A stretch of 64,000 bases of DNA from Halohasta litorea (GTDB taxonomy: Archaea; Halobacteriota; Halobacteria; Halobacteriales; Haloferacaceae): assembly GCF_024494645.1 (NCBI RefSeq), contig NZ_JANHDJ010000006.1, positions 186,001 through 250,000 on the forward strand, written 5' to 3'. Position 1 is the stretch's first letter. Every line of letters starts with the position of its first letter. This document shows, one piece after another, positions 18,054-26,482 of this stretch. The notes beneath the pieces are model-generated. The model was not told the DNA's origin and searched no databases. It saw nothing but the letters and a program-made list of their open reading frames with translations. The position numbers and the translations under genes are program-made.

Positions 18054-18555
18054 GCGGTCTGACCCAGGTGACATCCTCGATGCCCTAGAACGGGCACAAG
18101 ACGCCTTCGAGCTGATAGGCCGTGGTCGAGCAGAGTTCGAGGACGGGATTAGTGCCGACGAGGACTGGAAGACCCAGCTGACGAAAGCGTGCCGGCTTAT
18201 TGAGGTGACAAACACCCTTCAGACGGAGGGAGACTACTACACAGCGATCATCGAGGTGAGCTTTGGAACCATAGAGAGATCCATCGAAGCGTACGCGCTC
18301 GCGATGTCGGACGATGATCTTGAGGACTTCCAAGATCACGAGTTCAGCTACAGACGCGCACACGAGATTGGTCTGTTCACCCAAGAAACGGCAGAAGACA
18401 TGGAGGATCTGTATAGCGATAACCGAACAGAGAGCTACTACGGAGGCGGGAGACCGACAGAAGAGCAGGCAGACGCAATGGCCGAACTTGCTCTCGCAGT
18501 CCACGAATTCAGTGTGAACCAGATTCGGGAAGGGGGAGTCTGTCTCTGTAACTGA
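18046..18555 (+). CDS. HEPN-like helical protein, probable partner of the MNT protein
   Basis: 169 residues, almost entirely helical and acidic, encoded with an 8-nt overlap after the nucleotidyltransferase gene. The segment YSDNRTESYYGGGRPTEEQ near 120-138 resembles the arginine-plus-tyrosine motif of HEPN proteins from archaeal MNT/HEPN pairs, and the gene order fits. A canonical RxxxxH is not evident, so RNase activity is uncertain. The HEPN call rests on context and helical pattern. Confidence 0.6.
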   Translation: MSERSDPGDILDALERAQDAFELIGRGRAEFEDGISADEDWKTQLTKACRLIEVTNTLQTEGDYYTAIIEVSFGTIERSIEAYALAMSDDDLEDFQDHEFSYRRAHEIGLFTQETAEDMEDLYSDNRTESYYGGGRPTEEQADAMAELALAVHEFSVNQIREGGVCLCN

Positions 18556-18581
18556 CGGGCGATCCGTCTTTGCCGTATATG

Positions 18582-18597
18582 GCATATCACTATATGC
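18582..18597. promoter_or_regulatory. Palindrome upstream of the RPA gene, candidate operator
   Basis: GCATAT-CACT-ATATGC, 6-bp arms with a 4-nt spacer, lying upstream of the G-tract and TATA of the RPA promoter. It has the size and symmetry of a dimeric repressor site. Confidence 0.4.
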
Positions 18598-18602
18598 TAT
18601 TT

Positions 18603-18645
18603 CGGGGGGTGGGTGGGGTTGAGGAGGTATATTTTTAGCCACCGG
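18603..18645 (+). promoter_or_regulatory. Promoter of the RPA gene with upstream G-tract
   Basis: CGGGGGGTGGGTGGGG is followed about 27 nt later by TATTTTTAGCCACCGGG. The TATA-plus-GCCACC arrangement recurs at 32.75, 45.40 and 50.13 kb. The ATG at 18669 is about 33 nt from the TATA. Confidence 0.5.
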
Positions 18646-18668
18646 GTGAGTCCAGAGTGAGTATTAGT

Positions 18669-20075
18669 ATGAGTGGTGTTAGAGACGTATTCGATGAACT
18701 CAACACGGAAATCCCCTTCAGTGAGTTCGAGGAACTGGTCGAGAATAAGGTAGACGAAATGAGCGGCCTCGTCGACGAACACGCCGCCGCCATCCTCGTC
18801 TCTCAGGACTTCGATCAGGGGAAAGTCGAGAGCATCGAGAACCTCACGACGGCGATGGACAGCGCCGAATTCACGGCGAAGGTCACATCAGTCGGCCAGC
18901 TCCGGACCTTCGAGCGAGAAGACGAAGACGGGGAATCTTCCCAGGGACAGGTCTGTAACGTTGAGGTTGGAGACGAGACCGGGCACGTCACGCTCGCGTT
19001 GTGGGACGGGATGGCCAAGGCAGCAGCGCAGAACCTCGAGGCCGGCGAAGTCCTCGAAGTCAAAGGATACCCGAAGGACGGCTATCGTGGTCTCGAAGTC
19101 AGCGTGAAAGATATCGAGCGAGTGTCCGATGACGGGATCGACATTCGGACGTTCGACACCTACCAGATCGACGATCTCCACACCGACCTCTCCGGCATCG
19201 ACGTGACGGGACTGCTCCTCGACACCACTCCTCTGAAGACCTTCGACCGCGACGATGGATCGACTGGTCAGGTCGCAAACCTCATCCTCGGAGACGAGAC
19301 CGGGCGCATCCAAGTCGCACTGTGGGACGACAAAGCAGAGGTCGTCGACGATTTCGAGATCAGCGAAGCGGTCAAAGTCTCCAACGTGAACGTTCGCGAG
19401 CGAGATGAGAAGCTCGAACTCCATGCCGGGAGCTGGTCTACCGTTGAAGAGGTAGACGAGATCATCGAGTACCGCCCGAACACGACCGACATCAAGAACA
19501 TCGACGACGGGGTTGTGACGATCGCTGGGGCCGTCAGCGATGCTTACGACAAGGACAGCTTCACTCGCGACGATGGATCGGAGGGCTCGGTCCGCAACAT
19601 CGTCGTCGAGGACGGCACCGGGTCGCTCCGGGTCGCTCTCTGGGGCGACAAGGCTGACAGAGATATCGAACACGGGGACGAACTGCTCTTAGCCGACCTC
19701 TCGATTCAGGAAGGGTTCGAAGGCGGCACCGAGGGATCGGCCAACTGGAACTCCAGTATCACCACCATCCGGAAGGCGGCCGACGTCCCGAAACGAGAAA
19801 CTGAGGCACCGACGGAGAAGAACTCCCAGGCCACCGGCCTCAACGAGTACGACAACGATGAGTCGGCAGCAGACGATCACGACGAAGACACGGACGAAGA
19901 CGGGGAGACGATCGAAGTCACCGGGACCATACTCGGAACCGGGGAAACTGCCACCCTCGAAGCCAACGACGAGCAGCACACTGTCGTGACTGATGAGGAC
20001 CTCCGACTCGGTCAACAAGTCACCGTACGGGGCGCGGTCAAAGATGGAGAGCTCCACGCCGAAGAGATATTCTAG
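18669..20075 (+). CDS. Replication protein A-like single-stranded DNA-binding protein
   Basis: 468 residues from the ATG at 18669; a GTG at 18657 would add four. At least three tandem OB folds are visible as repeats of a pattern such as GQVCNVEVGDETGHVTLALW, GQVANLILGDETGRIQVALW and GSVRNIVVEDGTGSLRVALW (near 100, 200 and 305). An acidic linker (about 385-420) and a small C-terminal OB-like segment follow. There is no zinc finger. The protein should coat ssDNA during replication and repair. It lies immediately before the origin repeats and orc1/cdc6, forming a replication module. Confidence 0.9.
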   Translation: MSGVRDVFDELNTEIPFSEFEELVENKVDEMSGLVDEHAAAILVSQDFDQGKVESIENLTTAMDSAEFTAKVTSVGQLRTFEREDEDGESSQGQVCNVEVGDETGHVTLALWDGMAKAAAQNLEAGEVLEVKGYPKDGYRGLEVSVKDIERVSDDGIDIRTFDTYQIDDLHTDLSGIDVTGLLLDTTPLKTFDRDDGSTGQVANLILGDETGRIQVALWDDKAEVVDDFEISEAVKVSNVNVRERDEKLELHAGSWSTVEEVDEIIEYRPNTTDIKNIDDGVVTIAGAVSDAYDKDSFTRDDGSEGSVRNIVVEDGTGSLRVALWGDKADRDIEHGDELLLADLSIQEGFEGGTEGSANWNSSITTIRKAADVPKRETEAPTEKNSQATGLNEYDNDESAADDHDEDTDEDGETIEVTGTILGTGETATLEANDEQHTVVTDEDLRLGQQVTVRGAVKDGELHAEEIF

Positions 20076-20104
20076 CCACTCGAACCACCACTCTACCTCT
20101 GAAG

Positions 20105-20505
20105 ACACACCGATTTTCCAGTGTTCTCCCCTGTGTCCATTATTCACAGACCCCCCACACCGTTTTTCCAGTGTTCTTTGCTTCTCGACACACCGTTTTT
20201 CCAGTGTTTATCGTGTCAACGGGTCACAGAGCAACCACACCGTTTTTCCAGTGTTCTTTCCCACGTCCATTATTCACGGGCCCCCCCCACACCGTTTTTC
20301 CAGTGTTCTTTTCCACATCCATTATTCACGGACCCCCTCCCCAGATTTCGTCTGTTCTTCAAGCCATCCATTATTCATTGACCCCCACACCGTTTTTCCA
20401 GTGTTCTTTTCCACAATTCAGCTAATACAGCCTCTATAGAGGCAGACTCCGATCTACGCCCCGATTCCACCTGGTGATAGGGACACACCGTTTTTCCAGT
20501 GTTCT
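20105..20505 (+). repeat. Origin repeats (ORB-like iterons) upstream of orc1/cdc6
   Basis: Core CACCGTTTTTCCAGTGTTCT occurs at 20158, 20238, 20290, 20388 and 20486 (each start plus 19), with variant copies at 20108 and 20191, all in one orientation. TTCCAGTG is the core of haloarchaeal origin recognition boxes. A second motif, TCCATTATTCAC, recurs between several copies (20136, 20266, 20318, and 20367 with one change). The 400-bp stretch carries no credible gene; the frames through it are repeat artefacts. Confidence 0.9.
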
Positions 20506-20660
20506 CAACGAATCCATTGTACTACCCACCTCTATGCCACGACCCATTCTCGTCGTGAGTGATTGATGTATCTCAACTGTCTCTCAGAACGTTCCACCAA
20601 GCACATGAAACGTGGGAAACAGTGGAAACTACTAAGTCGAGTGGGGTTGACGAATCTCGC

Positions 20661-21992
20661 ATGACCGATTCCGTATTCGACTCGAAATCAGAAATCATCG
20701 AGAACGCGGAGGTGTTCGAGGAGGATTATACGCCGGACGAGATTCTCTGTCGGGACGAGATGATGAATGAGTACGTGAAGGTGCTCAGGCCCATCTACAA
20801 AGGTCGCCCTCCGAAGAACGCCTTTCTCTACGGTGACACGGGTGTCGGTAAGACGGCAGTGACTAAGCGGCTCACCGACCAGCTCATTTCAGACATCAAA
20901 GAGCAGAAGGACGACCACACTCTCGTCGCGAACGAATTCTCAATTGTAAGCGACACGGTTGTTCTCCCCCACGAGGTCACCGAAGACGACGACGTCGACC
21001 TCACCATCATCCAGTTAAACTGCCAGAATCTGCCAACGAAGAGCGACACCAATTCCTCCTATCAGGTCGCGATCGCGATGGTGAACGAGATGAGGCATCA
21101 GGAAGATAAGATCGCCACAACGGGATACGCCCCACAGGCGGTCTACAATATGCTCTATGAGGAGATCGACCGTGTTGGCGGGACGTTCCTCGTCATCCTT
21201 GACGAGGTTGACGCCATCGGTAGTGATGATACCATACTCTATGAGCTGCCCCGGTCCCGTTCAAATGGAGACATCCACAACGCCCGGATAGGCGTGATCG
21301 GGATCAGCAACGACTACACGTTTCGGAAAAACCTCTCTCCGAAGGTTCAGGACACGCTGTGCGAACGCGAAATCAGATTCCCGGCATACGAGGCCCAAGA
21401 GTTGGGGGATATTCTCGCGGCCAGATGTGAGGTGGGGCTTGTCGATGGATCGTATTCTGAAGAGAACCTCAGGCTAGCCTCTGCTTTAGCCCGTCGTGAT
21501 TCCTCTGGGAGTGCCCGGAAAGCAATCGATATCATAAAACGAGCCGCCGAGATCGCCGAGGACGAAGGAGCGACAGAGCTCAAAGACACATACATTCGCG
21601 AGGCGCATGAAGACCTCCAGCAGGGCGACATGGTGTCTTCAATCACTCATCAGGACAACCACAAGCTGATCGCCCTCGGCGCACTAGCCGAAGCGGAACG
21701 TCTCGGTCAGACGCCGATCCGAACCAAAACATTCCACGAAGCGTATCAGAAATTCGCGGAAGGGACGAACACAGAGCCATTGACGCTGCGTGGGTTCCAT
21801 AACCATCTAAGCCGGCTCAGCATGTTCGGGTTCGTTGAGGAGCTCACGAATAATGAGGGGAGGAAAGGGGGCCGGTATAATGAGTACCAGTTCTCTGAGG
21901 ATCTGTCTAAAGAGACCGTGAAAGAGGCGTTTGACACGATGAACGACATCAACTGGGTCACGATTCGTATTAGACCAGGCGCGGAGGGGTAA
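20661..21992 (+). CDS. Orc1/Cdc6-family replication initiator
   Basis: 443 residues from the ATG at 20661. AAA+ ATPase: Walker A FLYGDTGVGKTAVTKRL near 53-69, Walker B FLVILDEVDAIG near 174-185, sensor 1 GVIGISNDYTF. The C-terminal winged helix (about 370-435) includes KTFHEAYQKFAEG and LRGFHNHLSRLSMFGFVEE. Archaeal Orc1/Cdc6 binds origin recognition boxes and recruits the MCM helicase. The gene is flanked on both sides by ORB-like repeats, so it almost certainly acts on this element's own origin. Longer in-frame starts exist but would read non-halophilic sequence. Confidence 0.93.
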   Translation: MTDSVFDSKSEIIENAEVFEEDYTPDEILCRDEMMNEYVKVLRPIYKGRPPKNAFLYGDTGVGKTAVTKRLTDQLISDIKEQKDDHTLVANEFSIVSDTVVLPHEVTEDDDVDLTIIQLNCQNLPTKSDTNSSYQVAIAMVNEMRHQEDKIATTGYAPQAVYNMLYEEIDRVGGTFLVILDEVDAIGSDDTILYELPRSRSNGDIHNARIGVIGISNDYTFRKNLSPKVQDTLCEREIRFPAYEAQELGDILAARCEVGLVDGSYSEENLRLASALARRDSSGSARKAIDIIKRAAEIAEDEGATELKDTYIREAHEDLQQGDMVSSITHQDNHKLIALGALAEAERLGQTPIRTKTFHEAYQKFAEGTNTEPLTLRGFHNHLSRLSMFGFVEELTNNEGRKGGRYNEYQFSEDLSKETVKEAFDTMNDINWVTIRIRPGAEG

Positions 21993-22000
21993 CCCTCCCC

Positions 22001-22502
22001 CTGCGGTTTTCCAGTGTTCTTCCTCGAGTTGACCGTACCACCGTCCAGTTCGGGGGCCGGTCACCCACACCCCCACACCGTTTTTCCAATGTTCTTCGCC
22101 GTATCGCGGTTTTCAGACGAGTTGAAGACACCCCGTCTCCTGTTATAAATAAGACGATCTTAAGGGAAATCTACGCAGACAATACCCGCTACGTCTGTCT
22201 ATCTCTCTATTATTATATTGCCTATACAATAAAATATATAATATAGTTATTGAGTGAGTGGCATACAGTAGAAGACACCCTTTGTTTGAGAACACTGGAA
22301 AAACGGTGTGGGAGGGTAATCGATACGACAGTGCTTCTGTCCTTGTGAGATCGGGATCAGACCACCGTTCGCTTCGTTTGGAGTGTCCACCCGATATCGT
22401 GAGAACACTGGAAAAACGGTGTGGGAGGGTAACCGACTAATCGAGGATAGCACTCGAAATACGGTGTGTACGGTGAGACAAGAACACTGGAAAAACGGTG
22501 TG
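22001..22502. other. Putative replication origin: inverted ORB-like repeats around an AT-rich stretch
   Basis: Forward repeats lie at 22001-22020 (variant) and 22076-22095 (one change). Inverted copies AGAACACTGGAAAAACGGTG lie at 22289-22308, 22402-22421 and 22481-22500, with a degraded copy near 22450. Between the two orientations, roughly 22140-22255, the sequence is very AT-rich (for example AATAAAATATATAATATAG), as expected for a DNA-unwinding element. Opposed ORBs flanking an AT-rich segment next to orc1/cdc6 is the classic haloarchaeal origin layout. No gene lies in this gap. Confidence 0.85.
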
Positions 22503-22538
22503 GGGGAGACAGAACCGCCAGAGTAGAACCGCGTGTCC

Positions 22539-23783
22539 CTACGCGAAGGCCGTCGGGCCGCTCATCGCGACCGTCTCTTCCTCGCCGTCGTCCAGCTCCG
22601 CGTACGCATCGCGGAAGTCGCACATCTCCACGGTCTCACGGCCGTTGCGGATCGCGTTCATCCCGGCTTCCGTACAGACAGCCCGAATCTCCGCGCCAGT
22701 GATGGAGCCGACAGCCGTGGCGAGTTCGCCCGTGTCGACATCGTCGTCGACGTTCATGTCTCGCGTGTGGATATCGAAGATGTCCTCGCGGCCTTCTTCG
22801 CCGGCAGCCGGAACCTCCATCAGCCGGTCGAACCGACCGGGACGGAGGATCGCGTCGTCGAGCATGTCGAGACGGTTCGTCGCGGCGATGATCCGGACAT
22901 CACCGCGGTCATCGAACCCGTCCAACTCCGCGAGCAGCTGCATGAGCGTCCGCTGGACTTCCGCATCGCCCGACGTCTTCGAGTCCGTCCGCTTGGAGGC
23001 GATCGCGTCGATCTCGTCGATGAACAGCACCGACGGTCCGTTCTCTCGCGCAACCTCGAAGAGGTCGCGGACGAGTTTGGAGCCCTCGCCGATGAACTTG
23101 TGGACGAGTTCGGAGGCAGCCATCCGGATGAACGTCGCGTCGGTCTCGTTGGCGACCGCCTTCGCGAGCATCGTCTTCCCCGTCCCCGGCGGACCGTGGA
23201 GAAGCACGCCACTCGGCGGGTCGATCCCGACCGAGTCGAACACCTCCGGACTCTCCAACGGCATCTCGATGGTTTCGCGGACCTCTTCGATCTGGTCGTC
23301 GATACCGCCGATGTCCGTGTAGGACACACTCGGAGATTCCTCGACCTGCATCGCCTGTGCGCGGGCGTCGGTCTCTTTGTCCAACTTCCCAGTCACTGCG
23401 AGGTTGTTGTTCACCGTCACCCGGTCGCCGGCCTCGAGATCCTCCAGCATCTCCTCGGTCACGTCCGTGAGGGCTTCCTGGTTGTTCCCGTGCTGCTTGA
23501 CAATCACCTCATCTTCGGTGAGTTCCTGAACCGTCGCGATGAACAGCGGCGACTTCTTGAGCTTCGTATTCTCGCGCGTCACTCGGTCGAGCTGCTGTTC
23601 GGCCCGGTTCTTCTCAGCGGCCGCGTCCAGGAGCTTGTTCTCCATCTCCCGGTTCTGGGTTTCTAGGACCTCGACGCGCTCGCGAAGGTCTTCGGCCGTC
23701 TCTTCTTCCGTGTGGTCGGGGCCTGGCATGTCGCTGCGGTCGGTGGTTTCTGTCATCACTCCGTCCTCAGATGGTATCTCCAT
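22539..23783 (-). CDS. pan: Proteasome-activating nucleotidase (PAN)
   Basis: 414 residues with full PAN architecture: N-terminal coiled coil (about 25-78), OB domain (about 80-145), AAA+ domain with Walker A GPPGTGKTMLAKAVANETDA (near 194), Walker B VLFIDEIDAIASKR and arginine finger LRPGRFDR. PAN hexamers unfold proteins and feed them to the 20S proteasome. The C-terminus ends TAFA, where PANs normally carry a hydrophobic-Tyr-X docking tail; here Phe replaces Tyr, so gate opening may be altered. It is transcribed toward the origin, away from the gene at 23861. Presence on an accessory replicon is unusual. Confidence 0.93.
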   Translation of the reverse strand: MEIPSEDGVMTETTDRSDMPGPDHTEEETAEDLRERVEVLETQNREMENKLLDAAAEKNRAEQQLDRVTRENTKLKKSPLFIATVQELTEDEVIVKQHGNNQEALTDVTEEMLEDLEAGDRVTVNNNLAVTGKLDKETDARAQAMQVEESPSVSYTDIGGIDDQIEEVRETIEMPLESPEVFDSVGIDPPSGVLLHGPPGTGKTMLAKAVANETDATFIRMAASELVHKFIGEGSKLVRDLFEVARENGPSVLFIDEIDAIASKRTDSKTSGDAEVQRTLMQLLAELDGFDDRGDVRIIAATNRLDMLDDAILRPGRFDRLMEVPAAGEEGREDIFDIHTRDMNVDDDVDTGELATAVGSITGAEIRAVCTEAGMNAIRNGRETVEMCDFRDAYAELDDGEEETVAMSGPTAFA

Positions 23784-23860
23784 AAGAAGGTGTTGGGGGT
23801 GACAACCGTCAACACGATTCTGACCAATCTAACTGGCCGACCAGAGCCACGTTGATATAC

Positions 23861-24346
23861 ATGGGTCAACTTACCTGCGGTATGGACCACACGCTACTCG
23901 ACGGACACACGCCCCCGGAGAAAGGCGATCGCGTAAGAGTCCGCGTTCTCAGGTCTTCGAACGGCAATCTTGCTGTTGACCGACCGTTCAAGGATCGCCC
24001 GCTTCGGCTGACCGGCGTCGACGATGCGTTATCTATCCCGGACGCGCCGGGAACGTACGAGGTGCGTGGGACAGTTACTACTGCTGCCTTCGCCGATGCG
24101 AATGGACCCGACTACTTCGTCTTCGAGGAGTACGCAGTCGACCACGTCTCCGAGGACCTCCTCCAGCTACCATCTGAACACTCGGACACCACACCCGACA
24201 GTGGAGAGGTTTCGGGAGTCGACGTCGACGTCGAGGATGTTCTCCCAGGGGAGCTCACCGAAGAACAGGACACGTCGGACGGACTAAGCAGTGGGACGAA
24301 ACGCCTCGGGGACAGTCTCAACGACCTCCTCATCGGCTCTCGGTAA
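23861..24346 (+). CDS. Hypothetical acidic protein with a possible small OB/TRAM-like domain
   Basis: 161 residues from the ATG at 23861; an ATG at 23882 is an alternative. The N-terminal part (GDRVRVRVLRSSNGNLAVDR) has the strand pattern of a small beta-barrel such as a TRAM or OB domain. The second half is a long acidic, probably disordered tail. It is divergent from PAN and the two may share a promoter region. No firm family. Confidence 0.55.
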   Translation: MGQLTCGMDHTLLDGHTPPEKGDRVRVRVLRSSNGNLAVDRPFKDRPLRLTGVDDALSIPDAPGTYEVRGTVTTAAFADANGPDYFVFEEYAVDHVSEDLLQLPSEHSDTTPDSGEVSGVDVDVEDVLPGELTEEQDTSDGLSSGTKRLGDSLNDLLIGSR

Positions 24347-24420
24347 GCCCTGTTCGGCTGATCCGGTGGTTCAGCCACCTCACCGGGTCATTTATGCTAT
24401 CATGCGAAGAGAGCAGTAGT

Positions 24421-24966
24421 ATGAGCGACGTGCCGTATTTCATTAGCGACTCTCGCGACCCTTCGCGTTCCTCTTGGAGCGACGATGAAGATTGGAATGC
24501 CGGCGAGAGCTCGAACCTCGACATCGGAAACGGCGAACTCATCGGGAGAGTTCCGGTGATCGAAACGAGCGAGGTTCCAGCAGACGGAATCTCTCATGCC
24601 TGGACAGACATCACTTATACTAGCTACGAAGGTGAGTGGTCTATCGAGGAGGCCGCACCGACGAGTAGTGAGTTCAGGATCGAAATGGAGGTCACACAGA
24701 ATGGTGGCCACAATGGTGATGAGAGCGTAAAAGTCGAGATGGGCCTACGGATGAAGGATGCTGATGGCTTTACCACTGACACCCTCTCAACAAGTGTGAC
24801 TTTCGGCGGCTCCACGTCAGCCGGGACCACAAAATCGACATCTGTTACAGGAACTGTAACCGCCGGGACCGACTGGGTGCTGTTCATCAAGGGCTACCAC
24901 GCCCCGACGACACCGTTCGGCCCCAATGCGATGAATGCGGATGCGTCCGTCGCGCTTTATGACTAA
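24421..24966 (+). CDS. Modular protein with shared N-terminal module and beta-rich C-terminal domain
   Basis: 181 residues. The N-terminus has the element-wide module: FISDSRDPSRSSWSDDEDW, then AGESSNLDI and a GELIGR end. The rest is a Thr/Ser/Gly-rich beta domain (about 55-181) ending in GTDWVLFIKGYH. There is no signal peptide or membrane segment. The stop overlaps the ATG of the next modular gene by 8 nt, so two members are co-expressed. Fold and ligand of the C-terminal domain are unknown. Confidence 0.65.
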   Translation: MSDVPYFISDSRDPSRSSWSDDEDWNAGESSNLDIGNGELIGRVPVIETSEVPADGISHAWTDITYTSYEGEWSIEEAAPTSSEFRIEMEVTQNGGHNGDESVKVEMGLRMKDADGFTTDTLSTSVTFGGSTSAGTTKSTSVTGTVTAGTDWVLFIKGYHAPTTPFGPNAMNADASVALYD

Positions 24967-25738
24967 CTCCTCCCGTTTTGTGAGCGATCGACGGACCAAC
25001 CAGAATGTCTCTTGGAGTGAAGAACTGGACTGGCAAGCTGGGGAGCGAACCAACGTGGAGATCGTCGACGGAGCTCTCGTGTCTCAGATGGACCCACCGG
25101 AGAGTGGAGTAGCGCGATGGAATTTCGAACAGGACCTCTCAGATTCGTGGGGGACAAACCACGGATCCGACTACACGAGTTCGGGCTACACCTCAGCCCC
25201 TACCGGGGGATACGCGAAAATCTTCAATGGGAGCACAGACCGCGTTGTAGTCCCGAACGCATCAGAGCTCCAGTTTACGAACTCGATCACGATCTCGACC
25301 TGGTCATATCTCAACGGCCGGGACGATGAAAATAGCCGCATCATCACGAAGCGGACTGACGGCCAAACAGTAGAGTCGTACGGGCTCGTCAAGGATCAAT
25401 TCGTAGACGGCGACGACTCAATGGCGTTCCGGGTGTACATAGATGGGGAACACGCTACTCTGGACTCGCCCGAACCAATACCGCTCCGTGTCTGGACCCA
25501 CTGGATAGGCACGTGGGATGGAACTATCCAGAGGCTCTTCAAAAATGGCGTCGAGGTAGGCTCACAGCCCTTGACTGGAACCATCGCAACGAACCCGGAT
25601 GCTCTTGGAATTGGATGTCGGGGCGACGGGAATAACGACTGGTGGAACGGGTATATTGACGACCTTCGGCTGTATTCTAAGGGTATCACCGCAAGTGAGG
25701 CCTCGAATCTTTACACCACAGGTCGGATCAGCGGGTGA
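24959..25738 (+). CDS. Modular protein with LamG/concanavalin A-like domain
   Basis: 259 residues from the ATG at 24959. The shared N-terminal module is RFVSDRRTNQNVSWSEELDW followed by AGERTNVEI. From about residue 48 a concanavalin A-like/LamG sandwich is recognisable: SELQFTNSITISTWSYLNG, WTHWIGTWDGTIQRLFKNG, and WNGYIDDLRLYSKGIT at the end. LamG folds usually bind glycans or proteins. It overlaps and follows the 24421 gene. No export signal is seen, so it acts inside the cell, reaches the outside by another route, or is a particle component. Confidence 0.8.
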   Translation: MTNSSRFVSDRRTNQNVSWSEELDWQAGERTNVEIVDGALVSQMDPPESGVARWNFEQDLSDSWGTNHGSDYTSSGYTSAPTGGYAKIFNGSTDRVVVPNASELQFTNSITISTWSYLNGRDDENSRIITKRTDGQTVESYGLVKDQFVDGDDSMAFRVYIDGEHATLDSPEPIPLRVWTHWIGTWDGTIQRLFKNGVEVGSQPLTGTIATNPDALGIGCRGDGNNDWWNGYIDDLRLYSKGITASEASNLYTTGRISG

Positions 25739-25771
25739 CGACTCGGCAAAAATCGGATCCTCGATCCTCCG

Positions 25772-26311
25772 TTATCGGTACACGAGCCGTCCTTCGCGTT
25801 CCAGCATCGTCACAGCGGCAACCACCTGCTCGATTTCATCTTCATCATTCAGATCGGTGAACGTGTGTCGCGATAGCCCTTCCCTCCCGGAGATCTGGTG
25901 AATCCCGTCCAATTCATCTTCGCCGATTTCAGCGTAGGCGTCGAGTTGGACGCATTTCAGCACCTTCTCGGAGCCATCCGACATTTCGATCCTCTCGAAG
26001 CGAAGCGAGCCCGGTCGAGCCCGGCCAGAGACGATCCGATCGAGTCCATCTTTGTGAGCGACCAGGTACCCGCCCACGCGAGAGAACTCAAGGAGATCGT
26101 TCAGCGAGCCCCGTCCGGTAGCGTTGTCCACGGAAAGCGCCTCGGGATCGAGCGACGGTCCGGTTCCGTAATCGACCAGACCAACGACACCCTCGTCGAG
26201 CAGACCATCGATAACCTCCTCGGAAACATCGGGCGACACCCGGTTCGAAACTACCATAGCACCATCCTCAACAACACGACGGTCACGACCTGCGGCGGCG
26301 GATTCTTTCAT
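25772..26311 (-). CDS. Hypothetical protein, 179 residues
   Basis: ATG at 26311 chosen because the longer version has a non-halophilic Arg/Cys-rich start. The body is acidic and helical: repeated small-residue segments (MVVSNRVSPDVSEEVIDGLL), a central beta part and a C-terminal helix (EIEQVVAAVTMLEREGRLV). There are no catalytic motifs, signal or membrane segments. It is convergent with the LamG gene. Unknown function. Confidence 0.55.
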   Translation of the reverse strand: MKESAAAGRDRRVVEDGAMVVSNRVSPDVSEEVIDGLLDEGVVGLVDYGTGPSLDPEALSVDNATGRGSLNDLLEFSRVGGYLVAHKDGLDRIVSGRARPGSLRFERIEMSDGSEKVLKCVQLDAYAEIGEDELDGIHQISGREGLSRHTFTDLNDEDEIEQVVAAVTMLEREGRLVYR

Positions 26312-26408
26312 GCCAACTACACGGTTGCCGAACCAATTGTTAAGTGTGGCGTTTATGGAGATTGTGTCGCTTCGGATGCGACAGCACCGTCTTGTCAATC
26401 ATTACAAC

Positions 26409-26482
26409 GTGGGACGCCCAACGATTGACAAGAGCCGTGCCGGGGAGTGCCCCGCTGCCATGTTGGGAACTCAACGTCCCAC
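26409..26482. other. Cloverleaf-like structured segment, possible RNA or recombination site
   Basis: The ends GTGGGACG (26409-26416) and CGTCCCAC (26475-26482) pair perfectly. Just inside, CCCAAC (26417-26422) pairs with GTTGGG (26462-26467). A central hairpin is CGGGG-AGTG-CCCCG (26441-26454). Overall length (74 nt) and outer stem resemble a tRNA, but there is no D-loop GG, T-loop or 7-nt anticodon loop, so I do not call a tRNA. It lies in a gene-free gap. Confidence 0.4.

Noticed and set aside
18604-18618. G-tract as a G-quadruplex switch
   Set aside because: The run could fold, but the recurring placement before TATA boxes is better explained as part of a promoter motif; I kept it there.
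20105-20505. Regularly spaced repeats looking like a short CRISPR array
   Set aside because: Spacing is irregular (33-98 bp), spacers share a second motif, inverted copies exist after the gene, and the repeats match origin boxes next to orc1/cdc6.
26409-26482. tRNA gene
   Set aside because: An acceptor-like stem is present, but there is no D-loop GG, no T-loop and no 7-nt anticodon loop.
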